Shown piece by piece: positions 1-7,621 of a stretch of 22,432 nt of DNA. Each line of letters opens with the position of its first letter. Positions within the stretch are counted from its first letter, which is position 1. The stretch spans positions 1-22,432 of the forward strand of contig JAEFDA010000116.1 in assembly GCA_016126025.1 (NCBI GenBank). The letters are read 5' to 3'. Below the pieces are notes generated by a model. It did not search any database and was not told the origin of the DNA. It saw only the letters and a list, made by a program, of their open reading frames with translations. The translations under genes were made by a program, and so were the position numbers. Source of the DNA: Nitrososphaerota archaeon (GTDB taxonomy: Archaea; Thermoproteota; Nitrososphaeria; Nitrososphaerales; Nitrosopumilaceae).

Positions 1-75
1 GCACCCGCGCTCTGTGGCGTTGTCCACCGCGTTGCTGATACCGCCGGATATGGAGACGTGGCAGCCTATTCTCAT
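1..75 (-). CDS. nfo: Endonuclease IV, N-terminal fragment (cut by window edge)
   Basis: Reading the minus strand from the ATG at 75 gives 25 residues that begin MRIGCHVSISGGISNAV and run off the left edge. This matches the start of the endonuclease IV (Nfo) family, whose members begin M-(K/R)-I-G-x-H-V-S-x-x-G-G; the His is a zinc ligand in the family. The enzyme is an AP endonuclease of base excision repair. The start is supported by a TATA-like element about 26 bases upstream, so the transcript is probably leaderless. Only the extreme N-terminus is visible, so the assignment rests on this signature; a related TIM-barrel xylose-isomerase-like protein is the main alternative. Confidence 0.8.
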   Translation of the reverse strand, partial: MRIGCHVSISGGISNAVDNATERGC

Positions 76-96
76 TGTGTGGTGTGGCCGGGAGAC

Positions 97-106
97 ATAA
101 TTTAAA
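97..106 (-). promoter_or_regulatory. TATA element of nfo
   Basis: On the minus strand the sequence reads TTTAAATTAT, centred about 26 bases upstream of the nfo ATG. That is the archaeal TATA-to-start spacing expected when transcription begins at or next to the start codon. Confidence 0.6.
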
Positions 107-317
107 CTCGCTCAAGTCGGCGGGGGGCAAACTTGGGGTTCTGATGTACCGGCCGTACCTGCACTTCCTAATCCCGGACCGTCCTGACTAGGCCTGCGGG
201 CTGCCCAAATAGGCCTGTTAGACACCCTACGGAAACCCAAAGACAAATACCCATGTGGCGTGTAGTGTAAATGATGACTGCCATATCTGACTTTATTGGG
301 TCACATTGGCCCGTATA

Positions 318-375
318 TGAGTCTGTTATACCTTATAATACAACAATACATAATTATAATATAAAACTATATAGT
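318..375 (+). promoter_or_regulatory. AT-rich tract, candidate promoter of the ietAS block
   Basis: A strongly AT-rich stretch containing TATAATATAAAAC and TATATAG lies between nfo and the AAA ATPase gene, inside an otherwise mixed-composition gap. It is the only clear TATA-like region upstream of 807 on the plus strand. It sits more than 400 bases before the ATPase gene, so either there is a long leader or an unrecognised short gene lies between. Confidence 0.3.
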
Positions 376-534
376 GTAACAAACTACAACAGAAGAGCGT
401 CCCGGAGGTGCACAGAAGTACCGGGTCACACACACAGGAAGCAGCACTTCACACATGGTCCCCCTGCAGATCTAGGCGCTCTCACTGACCGGACCGAATT
501 TGCAAAGCCACATACACGCCTGTATGGTGGCTGT

Positions 535-807
535 ATGACACAGCACATGGTTGAAAATGAACTTGGATTACACTGTACCATGCAAGACGTGACGCTATCG
601 CCTTACAGCTGCCACCACACATCTCGCCGAATGATTGCAGGCAGATGTACAAGCGCTCAGCAACCGAACTATATGATCTCTACATCTAACGCGTATGTAG
701 AATCTGGTTCGACTGGCCTGCATCAGAAATCCAAAACACTATCAGCCAACGTCGAGATGTCGTTTTTACGAGTCGGTATTCATAGGATAAATGCGGAGGT
801 AATTTAA
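535..807 (+). CDS. Possible small upstream gene, unrecognised
   Basis: An open frame continues from 271, but its first part runs through the AT-rich tract and reads like non-coding DNA. From the ATG at 535 it would encode 90 residues beginning MTQHMVENEL. Its TAA overlaps the ATG of the ATPase gene (TAATG at 805-809), an arrangement typical of translationally coupled genes, and this is the main reason to keep it. I see no domain, no transmembrane segment and no family resemblance. It may equally be a chance frame in the leader of the ATPase/protease operon. Confidence 0.18.
   Translation: MTQHMVENELGLHCTMQDVTLSPYSCHHTSRRMIAGRCTSAQQPNYMISTSNAYVESGSTGLHQKSKTLSANVEMSFLRVGIHRINAEVI
795..800 (+). 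promoter_or_regulatory. Shine-Dalgarno site of the AAA ATPase gene
   Basis: A perfect GGAGGT lies six bases before the ATG at 807. It fixes the start of the ATPase gene and contrasts with the leaderless pattern of most neighbouring genes, suggesting translation from a leadered or polycistronic mRNA. Confidence 0.7.
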
Positions 808-1622
808 TGTATAGCATTCCTAAGGACGCGGAGAAAGGATTTCCACTGTTGCAGCTGCAGAGCCAATACCATAACCTTAATGATCTGATCCTTGCGGACG
901 ATACTAAGAGACACATTGTTAGCATAATATTAGAAAACCAGTCTTCTAAAGATATACTCTCATACGGGTTGGAACCAAAGTGTAGAATTCTCTTTTGTGG
1001 TCCTCCGGGAACCGGAAAGACGCTTACCGCTAAGGTGATCAGCAGCGCATTAGGATACCCATTCGTCCATGTAATGTTTGACTCCGTCATCTCGTCTTAT
1101 CTTGGAGAAACCGCGACAAATCTTAGGAGTATATTTAATTTTATTGAACAAGACAGGTTTCTGGTTCTGTTCGACGAGTTCGACATAGTCGGCAAGAAGC
1201 GCGATGACCCACATGAACATGGCGAGATCAAGCGGGTAGTAAACAACTTCATGCAGATGCTGGACAATTCACAAAACTCTAGCATACTGATTGCGGCAAC
1301 AAACCATCAGCATCTTTTGGATAAGGCTGTTTGGAGGCGATTCGACGATATAGTTTATTTCGATTTACCAGATACGGAACAAAGAGAGTTATTGTTTGTG
1401 AAATACTTGCAAGTTTTGAAGCGGAACAGAGGTATAAACCTGAGCTATTTGGCGGAAATAACGTCAGGATATTCGGCAGCTGACATTGCTCAAGTGTGCA
1501 AGGATGCTTTGAAACAGTGCATACTGGAACGCCGCAAGACCGTGACGGCAAGCCATGTATTGCACGCTATTGAGGAACAGAGACGCCGCAGGAGAATAAT
1601 AGCTGGTGAGGATAATGAGTGA
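807..1622 (+). CDS. ietA: AAA-family ATPase, IetA-like
   Basis: This is a 271-residue single-domain AAA ATPase. Walker A (GPPGTGKT) is at residues 65-72, Walker B (LVLFDEFD) at 119-126, sensor 1 (AATN) at 163-166 and an arginine-finger-type RRF at 177-179, followed by a helical lid. The start has a strong GGAGGT site. The gene overlaps the downstream subtilisin-like protease gene by eight bases. A small AAA ATPase coupled to a subtilase is the composition of IetAS, first described as a stability/incompatibility module of an Agrobacterium Ti plasmid (the ATPase homologue acting as antitoxin) and later scored as an anti-phage system. The domain is close to the FtsH/katanin type of AAA, so the specific name rests on its partner. 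Composition is AT-richer than the core genes. Confidence 0.75.
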   Translation: MYSIPKDAEKGFPLLQLQSQYHNLNDLILADDTKRHIVSIILENQSSKDILSYGLEPKCRILFCGPPGTGKTLTAKVISSALGYPFVHVMFDSVISSYLGETATNLRSIFNFIEQDRFLVLFDEFDIVGKKRDDPHEHGEIKRVVNNFMQMLDNSQNSSILIAATNHQHLLDKAVWRRFDDIVYFDLPDTEQRELLFVKYLQVLKRNRGINLSYLAEITSGYSAADIAQVCKDALKQCILERRKTVTASHVLHAIEEQRRRRRIIAGEDNE

Positions 1623-3918
1623 GACATATCCTCATCTACAACTTAGGCCAGTTGGCACGTCTGAAAGACGCAAGAGACCCGCTGGATTTGGATATCAAAA
1701 AGCCGAACGAGATCACGAATATTTTTACAAAGCAACCGCTCGTAAGCTCCGTTCTCTGAAAGAAGAACATAAAAAAACTAAGGCAATATATTCCAGATAT
1801 CTTAACCCAAACCTCATTTTTAAAGTAACGTTGACTAAAACGAGTACTGTAGACAATAATTTTCGTGATGAGTTGAGACGATTGGGAATGGAAACAATAT
1901 CGTCAACGTCTGATTTGCATGGCTATTGGGTGATGTTGACAGATGATGCACAGTTTAAAAAACTACATGAGAAGATGAAGAAACGCACTTTAGTTGATCA
2001 GGCAACAATTATTGACCAAATTATTAGTATCGATGAAATAAAACCTGAAGAGAAGCTTGGAGACTCTTTACACAATCAACCTGCTAATGATTATGCGTCT
2101 GAGTATTTTGATGTGGAGATTTGGCGGATGGGCGAGCCCAGACTCACAAAATTTGAAGATGGTTTGTATAAACTGATTAAGGATAGCGGTGGTGCCGTGC
2201 ATGACATGATGAAGACGGAAAGCTTTTCAGTTATGCGGGTTGAATGTGATGGCAGGCTGCTGGCGATGATTGCTGAACTGCGCGAGGTCGCATCAATTGA
2301 CAGGCCGCGGCGGGTAATGATGATCAAGCAATTAGAGTGTGATGTGGAGATGCTGGACATTCAGAATCCGCCAGACAAGAACCGACCCGGCATATTAGTG
2401 GTGGATTCTGGCGTTAATAACCACCCACTCATCGAGGCTGCAGTTGCAGACCGAATACTAGTGCCGTCTTCTAATGGGATGGTCAGAAGAGAACGCGACA
2501 CTGACGATGCCGCACATGGCACTGGAATTGCAGGAATTGCGCTATATGGCGACGTGTCAAGTTGTATGACAACCAAGCAGTTTCATCCTGACGTTTTGAT
2601 ATATTCTGCAAAAGTGATGTATCGCGGAGAGGATGGTACTGCAACATATGATGAAAAATCGTTGTTGGAACATCAGCTGAAAGACTCCATTGAGGGCATA
2701 ATTAACAAACATTCAAACTGCACAATTATTAATATCTCTTTCGGTGATGAATCTAAAGTAATTAGAGACGGGCAAAGACAGTTTCGTATAGCCGCATTAA
2801 TTGACGAGCTGTCTGTCAAGCACCGCAATATTATGTTTGCCATTGCGGCTGGCAATCAAGATGTAAGCGATGGCAACTTGGTAAATTTGGTGCAAAGCTC
2901 AAACCAGCAGATCAGAATCATTGACCCCGCAACATCCGCATATGGATTAACCGTTGGTTCAATTTTTGTACCCGAATTGAATCCTAGCAATCATAGCAGT
3001 TCATACTTACCGTCACAGTTTACCCGCACGGGGCCTGGATTAAACGAGATGGTGAAACCCGAACTAGTTGAATATGGAGGAGCCTTTGGCTCTGAGATAG
3101 CCACTACTAATCCTAACTGGCTGGATGATGGGCGTCTGCTTACTCTGGTTTCTGGCACGAGCTTCACAGCCCCGTTGGTCGCTCATTATTTGGCAATGCT
3201 GAAAAGCTACTTTCCGAATGCCTCACGAAATCTTCTCAAAGCTCTACTTTTGTCCTCCGCTGTCATGGCTGATGACCAAACCTTGCCTGTGACTAATAGT
3301 ACCAGTAAGGTCGATGTTCAGGCAACTCTTAGTGTATATGGCTATGGAAAACCAAATCTGGAACATGCCAAGAGCTCGGATCGAAACAGAGTGTTGATGA
3401 TGTACGATGGCGAAATTAAACCTGGCCACTTTTCAATATTTTCTATACAGATACCTGAAGCATTCAGTAACAATGGCGGTGGTGAAATCGAGGTTACTCT
3501 TGTGTTTGATCCACCTGTAAACAGTAACAGATCCTCTTATCTGGGAGTTACTATGGAGTACCATCTGTTTAAGGACGTAGATACTCAAGAGGTTAACCGA
3601 TTGTATGGCGAGATTAATAATAGCCAAGACGACATGGATGGCGTGCCGCCCAATATACGTAGCAATGAGATTAAGATGCAGCCTGGTTCATCTATACGAA
3701 AAAAGGGTTTGCATCAAAAGTCTACCAGATGGTTTCTGAGAGGATCCAGTAAAAAGATAGATCAGTTAGTTTTGGCTGTATTGTGCAAGAAAGTATGGTT
3801 TGAGAAGACAGATTATATGCAGCAATATTCTGTTGTGGTAACGATTAAACACAAGCTTGACATTGATCTGTACAACACGATTAGGGCAAAGAATGTTGTA
3901 CGGGCGCGGATACGGTAG
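1615..3918 (+). CDS. ietS: Subtilisin-like serine protease, IetS-like
   Basis: The product is 767 residues from the ATG at 1615; a GTG at 1606 is an alternative start. The S8 triad is intact: Asp264 in VVDSG, His301 in HGTGIAG and Ser516 in SGTSFTAP, with the oxyanion Asn414 in AAGN. About 260 residues precede the catalytic domain and about 230 follow it. No signal peptide is visible, so it probably acts in the cytoplasm. It starts inside the end of the ATPase gene (ATGAGTGA overlap), so the two are almost certainly co-translated. In IetAS the protease is the toxic effector and the ATPase controls it; that role here is inferred from gene pairing. A 60-base sample (2041-2100) has 24 G/C, against 40 of 60 in gatE (5041-5100), which suggests lateral acquisition. 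Confidence 0.8.
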   Translation: MSETYPHLQLRPVGTSERRKRPAGFGYQKAERDHEYFYKATARKLRSLKEEHKKTKAIYSRYLNPNLIFKVTLTKTSTVDNNFRDELRRLGMETISSTSDLHGYWVMLTDDAQFKKLHEKMKKRTLVDQATIIDQIISIDEIKPEEKLGDSLHNQPANDYASEYFDVEIWRMGEPRLTKFEDGLYKLIKDSGGAVHDMMKTESFSVMRVECDGRLLAMIAELREVASIDRPRRVMMIKQLECDVEMLDIQNPPDKNRPGILVVDSGVNNHPLIEAAVADRILVPSSNGMVRRERDTDDAAHGTGIAGIALYGDVSSCMTTKQFHPDVLIYSAKVMYRGEDGTATYDEKSLLEHQLKDSIEGIINKHSNCTIINISFGDESKVIRDGQRQFRIAALIDELSVKHRNIMFAIAAGNQDVSDGNLVNLVQSSNQQIRIIDPATSAYGLTVGSIFVPELNPSNHSSSYLPSQFTRTGPGLNEMVKPELVEYGGAFGSEIATTNPNWLDDGRLLTLVSGTSFTAPLVAHYLAMLKSYFPNASRNLLKALLLSSAVMADDQTLPVTNSTSKVDVQATLSVYGYGKPNLEHAKSSDRNRVLMMYDGEIKPGHFSIFSIQIPEAFSNNGGGEIEVTLVFDPPVNSNRSSYLGVTMEYHLFKDVDTQEVNRLYGEINNSQDDMDGVPPNIRSNEIKMQPGSSIRKKGLHQKSTRWFLRGSSKKIDQLVLAVLCKKVWFEKTDYMQQYSVVVTIKHKLDIDLYNTIRAKNVVRARIR

Positions 3919-4483
3919 ATTTGGCCCGCTTAAAATGAGGGGATGCAAGCCTGATCATATGATTGGCCTATGTGCTCACTTGAGCTAGTCTAAGCGTCCT
4001 TTTGGAGTATCAGCAGCCGAAATGCTGGCGAAGTGGTGTGCGCGGTCCGATTCGGCACCCTCAACATTTGGAATATGAGCGTTTGGCGTACGGCGACTTG
4101 CCGGATTCCCACCTGTTGTAGGCAGCGATCGCAACCGCGCCGACAAGTACGGCCAGCAGCGCTACGTCGCGTCCATTCAATTCAGTACCATAAAATGGCC
4201 CTACTTAATAAATATGGTACATTATATGACACTAAAAATGTCTCAACATCCGAGTAACCCATGAACCGGCACTACGGAGCGGCGTGTCCCGCTGCGAGGC
4301 CGCACATGCGGCCGCCCGGCCCGGAACTAGTAACACACGCGCCGCTCCGGCATGATATTCAGGGACACCGTGTGGTCCAGACAGGCCTCATGCCGCTGTG
4401 GCTGCGTGGCCGGGTGAGCTGCATCGTATCGGAGCGGCTGCCGTCGGCCAGATGTGGCAGAAAGGCCGGTCCCGTCGCGCCCA
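3919..4483. other. Gap between ietS-like gene and gatE
   Basis: The two flanking genes converge here. Apart from the possible 39-codon minus-strand gene at 4061-4180 and its AT-rich upstream region (about 4190-4250), I see nothing convincing. Longer open frames on the plus strand at 4033-4257 and 4261-4497 have no recognisable content. No tRNA, integrase remnant or clear direct repeat marks this edge of the AT-rich block. Confidence 0.5.
4061..4180 (-). CDS. Possible 39-residue single-pass membrane protein
   Basis: From a TTG at 4180 the minus strand encodes 39 residues: a short start, a hydrophobic stretch (VALLAVLVGAVAIAAY, about residues 6-21) and a basic tail ending in YSKC. An AT-rich TATA-like sequence (TTTATTA) is centred about 29 bases before the TTG, the spacing expected for a leaderless gene. 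Codon choice is GC-rich, like the core genes and unlike the neighbouring protease gene. No family is recognised. The weak start codon and short length keep confidence low. Confidence 0.35.
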   Translation of the reverse strand: MNGRDVALLAVLVGAVAIAAYNRWESGKSPYAKRSYSKC

Positions 4484-6361
4484 CTATAGATCCCTGATCT
4501 TCTGCGCCAGCATGCGGCTCACCACGTCCCCGGGGGCCCTGCCCCTCATCTTGGACATAGCCATGCCCATGAGCGGCCCGGCGGCCCGCTCCCCCATCTT
4601 CTCTATCAGGGAGTGGTTCTCCGATATTATGCCGTCCAGCATGTCCGATATCTGGTCGTCGGGGATGCGGCCCGCCCCCGTATTCCGCACCGCCTCGGAT
4701 ACCGTATCGGAGTTGCCCGCCGCCACGTCTTGTAGGATCATCTTTATGCCCTCCTTGGATGTCTTGCCGGCGTCCAGCAGGGAGAACGCCTCCCGTACTA
4801 TGGAATGGGTGAGCCTGCCGGTGTCCAGCCCCTCCCGGGCCAGGCTCCTGATGTCATAGCACAATACCGAGGCCACAAAGGCCGCCGCCACGCCCGTCTC
4901 CCCGGCCACCTCCACGAACGCGTCCACATATTCGGAGTCCAGCAGCTGCTCGGCCAGCTGTACATTTATGCCATATTTGGTTGAGCACTCCCGCACCGCC
5001 TCCTCCCAGGGGATGGGCACCATCCTATGTGCCTCGGCCATGTCCTCTGCGGAGACCAGCACGGGTGGGATGTCCGTCTCCGGGTACATCCGCGCCGATC
5101 CTGGCCGGGGGCGCATGAATATGGTACTCCCGGACTGCTCGGCCAGCCGGGTCTCGGCGGGCACGCCCCCGCCGGCTTGCCCCACCCGGCGTATGATGGA
5201 ACGTACCACGTGGTCCATGCGGCCGGGCGGAGCGGCCACCAGCACCAGGGCGTCCACACCCGGGCTCGCCTTCATATGGTCATACAGCGATGTGACGTCA
5301 CCCTCCCCTATGCCATACCCGGGCAGCTCGTCGGTGTGGAACACCCCCCCTATTCCATAATACTTTACGATTTGGCCAAGCTCCCGGCCCAGCCGTATCC
5401 CCGGACGGGGCTCCATTCCCAGTATCCCGGCGTATCCCCGCAGCCATATACTACGTATGCGGTCGCCCCGGCGCAGGGCCTTTTGTATGATGTCGGACCC
5501 GCACCCCACCATAATATCGGTCACGTCGAACACGTCCCCGTCCCCCGGCGGGGCCAGATCCCTCTCCCGTATCGCATCCCGTATCGAGAGCAGCCCGGCC
5601 TGCCGCATACCCTCGTACTCTATGACCTTCTCCAGCTGGTCCAGGTACTGCACGCCCTTCACCTCCACTATGCCGCCGCCCCCCCGCACCGAGACGTTGA
5701 CGTCCTGCCGTATGGTGCCTATGCCCCGGGCTACCATGCGGGTCCCCCGGAGCAGCCTCCCCAGGGACTCGGCCACGCGCCGCACCGCCTTGGGATCCCC
5801 GGGTATGGGCTCCAGCGCTATCTCCACCAGCGGTATTCCCAGCCGGTCCAGCGCGTATACCTTCATGTTATCCTCCTCGCCCAGCGGCCTGGCCGAGTCC
5901 TCCTCTAGGCATATGGACTGCACCCCCACCCATGTGTCTCCGACGCGCAGCCGGCCGCCCCGGGATATCAGCATCGTCCTCTGGAACCCGCCGGTGTTGG
6001 AGCCGTCTATCACGGTCTTCCTCATGGGGTATACCTCCTCAAATACGGACGACTCCAGGGCGGCGGCCACCACCAGGGCGGCCCTCTTGGATATGTGGTC
6101 GACCTCGCGGGGGGGCTCCTCGTCCCTCTCCACCATGCACGAGTTGTTGATATCGGCCTTGTACAGTATGGTCTTGTCCCGCGACTCCTCAAACAGGGCG
6201 GCCGGGTCGTACCCGCCCATCTCGCTCCTTACGGGGCGCAGCCGCCTCACGAACGACTCCACGCGCCCGGGCTCCCGGACCCCGGTGCACCTGCAGAAGA
6301 GCTTGCTGCCGGTGTCCAGCTGCTGGTGTATCTCCAGCCCCACCAGGATATCGTCCATCAT
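4484..6361 (-). CDS. gatE: Glutamyl-tRNA(Gln) amidotransferase subunit E
   Basis: The 625-residue product has the usual GatE length. It begins with the GatB/GatE signature GLEIHQQLDTGSK (residues 8-20), followed by zinc-site cysteines (FCRC), an internal GAD domain related to the AspRS insertion in the middle third, and a C-terminal YqeY-like helical tail that contacts tRNA. GatE binds the misacylated Glu-tRNA(Gln), activates the glutamyl group with ATP, and uses ammonia delivered by GatD to make Gln-tRNA(Gln). The GatDE form is specific to archaea. Its start overlaps the gatD stop as ATGA, so the two are translationally coupled and made in equal amounts. A second Met immediately follows the first. 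Confidence 0.95.
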   Translation of the reverse strand: MMDDILVGLEIHQQLDTGSKLFCRCTGVREPGRVESFVRRLRPVRSEMGGYDPAALFEESRDKTILYKADINNSCMVERDEEPPREVDHISKRAALVVAAALESSVFEEVYPMRKTVIDGSNTGGFQRTMLISRGGRLRVGDTWVGVQSICLEEDSARPLGEEDNMKVYALDRLGIPLVEIALEPIPGDPKAVRRVAESLGRLLRGTRMVARGIGTIRQDVNVSVRGGGGIVEVKGVQYLDQLEKVIEYEGMRQAGLLSIRDAIRERDLAPPGDGDVFDVTDIMVGCGSDIIQKALRRGDRIRSIWLRGYAGILGMEPRPGIRLGRELGQIVKYYGIGGVFHTDELPGYGIGEGDVTSLYDHMKASPGVDALVLVAAPPGRMDHVVRSIIRRVGQAGGGVPAETRLAEQSGSTIFMRPRPGSARMYPETDIPPVLVSAEDMAEAHRMVPIPWEEAVRECSTKYGINVQLAEQLLDSEYVDAFVEVAGETGVAAAFVASVLCYDIRSLAREGLDTGRLTHSIVREAFSLLDAGKTSKEGIKMILQDVAAGNSDTVSEAVRNTGAGRIPDDQISDMLDGIISENHSLIEKMGERAAGPLMGMAMSKMRGRAPGDVVSRMLAQKIRDL

Positions 6362-7617
6362 GCCATCTCCGAGGCCATATCCGACACCATGGCATCATGT
6401 ATGTCCGTATCGCGGGAGGCGGCCCACATGGCCTTGACCAGGGCCGTCTCGGGTACCATGCGCAGCGGCACGACGCCGATATCCAGCAGGTCCCTCCCGC
6501 TCTCGTACACGGTCATGCGCACGCTCCCCTCTATGCACTGGGTGGTCATCCCCACGAATATGCCCCGCCGCACCATGGACTGTATGGTGTGGTAGGCCTC
6601 GCGGCCCACGTGGCCCAGCCCCGTACCCTCCAGTATCACCGCCCGGCACTCCGACATGTGGTCCAGCAGCGCCGTGTCATACCCGGGGTGGTACTTGACC
6701 AGGGCCGCCCGCCGGTCCACCGATATGGCCGGGGAGTACGCGATGCCATTCCAGTAGTCTTTGTGGGAATGGCGCTCCAGCACGCCCCCACTTACCATAT
6801 AAGCGGGCTCCCCGTTTATGGTGCGGAACGCCCCCCGCGCGCTGGCGTGGCTCTTTCTGGCCCGCGTCCCGTGGTGTATGGATATGGTGTCGTCGCTCTG
6901 GGTGTGGTGCATCGCTATGTATACGCCCCGGGGTATGCCCTGTATGATGGCCGAGACGGCCCCGGCCAGGTTCAGCGCCGCGTCCGAGGAGGCCCGGTCC
7001 GAGGAGCGCTGGGACCCGGTCAGTACTATGGGGGTGTCGCACCCGGCCAGCGCGAACGACAGGTATGCGGCCGTGTAGTGCATGGTGTCGGTGCCGTGCG
7101 CCAGTATTATTCCCGCATATTTGGAGTGCTCCTCGTGTATGGTATGGGCCATCTCCAGCCAGTGCTCGGGGGTTATGTTCTCCGAGTATTCGGAGAGCAG
7201 CTGCAGGGGGCGTATGTTGGCCATGCCGTACAGCTCCGGCATCGACTCGCCCAGCTGGGCGGCGTCCAGGGCGGGGGTGACCGCCCCGGTGCGGTAGTCT
7301 ATGCGGCTGGCTATGGTGCCCCCCGTGGAGACCAGCAGTATGTCTGGTAGGTCGCCCCGGGGTTCGGGGGGAGGGGTGGAGGGCGGCGGGGCGGGGCGGC
7401 GCTCCAGTATGCGGATGCCCGTTATACCTAGTATGGAGACGCCCACGTTGTACCCGCTGTCCAGCTTCAATACGATGTGGGAGTCGTCGGAGTGGTGGTA
7501 CCGCGGCATTATGGTCCCGGTGTAGCGGATGTCCGAGTCTATGGCGACGCGGTCGCCCACGCCGGCCCCGTGCATGTCCAGTGTCTGGAGCACCCTGCCG
7601 TCGTATCCGGAGGGCAT
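6358..7617 (-). CDS. gatD: Glutamyl-tRNA(Gln) amidotransferase subunit D
   Basis: This 419-residue protein has an N-terminal GatD barrel domain (about 1-70), a proline-rich linker (75-86) and an asparaginase-like domain. The catalytic motifs are TGGTIAS (98-104, Thr101), HGTDTM (174-179, Thr176/Asp177) and a Lys at about 255 in RARKSHAS, the same set used by characterised archaeal GatD. It hydrolyses glutamine and channels ammonia to GatE. The ATG lies four bases after the cdc48 stop, so it belongs to the cdc48-gatD-gatE operon and has no promoter of its own. Confidence 0.95.
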   Translation of the reverse strand: MPSGYDGRVLQTLDMHGAGVGDRVAIDSDIRYTGTIMPRYHHSDDSHIVLKLDSGYNVGVSILGITGIRILERRPAPPPSTPPPEPRGDLPDILLVSTGGTIASRIDYRTGAVTPALDAAQLGESMPELYGMANIRPLQLLSEYSENITPEHWLEMAHTIHEEHSKYAGIILAHGTDTMHYTAAYLSFALAGCDTPIVLTGSQRSSDRASSDAALNLAGAVSAIIQGIPRGVYIAMHHTQSDDTISIHHGTRARKSHASARGAFRTINGEPAYMVSGGVLERHSHKDYWNGIAYSPAISVDRRAALVKYHPGYDTALLDHMSECRAVILEGTGLGHVGREAYHTIQSMVRRGIFVGMTTQCIEGSVRMTVYESGRDLLDIGVVPLRMVPETALVKAMWAASRDTDIHDAMVSDMASEMA

Positions 7618-7621
7618 GGGT

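Noticed and set aside
271..534. N-terminal extension of the frame ending at 807
   Set aside because: It crosses an AT-rich probable promoter tract and has no protein-like pattern; only the part from 535 is kept, at low confidence.
5027..6595. Several long plus-strand open frames opposite gatE and gatD
   Set aside because: Low-complexity His/Pro/Gly/Tyr or Ser/Arg compositions typical of antisense frames in GC-rich genes; no family resemblance.
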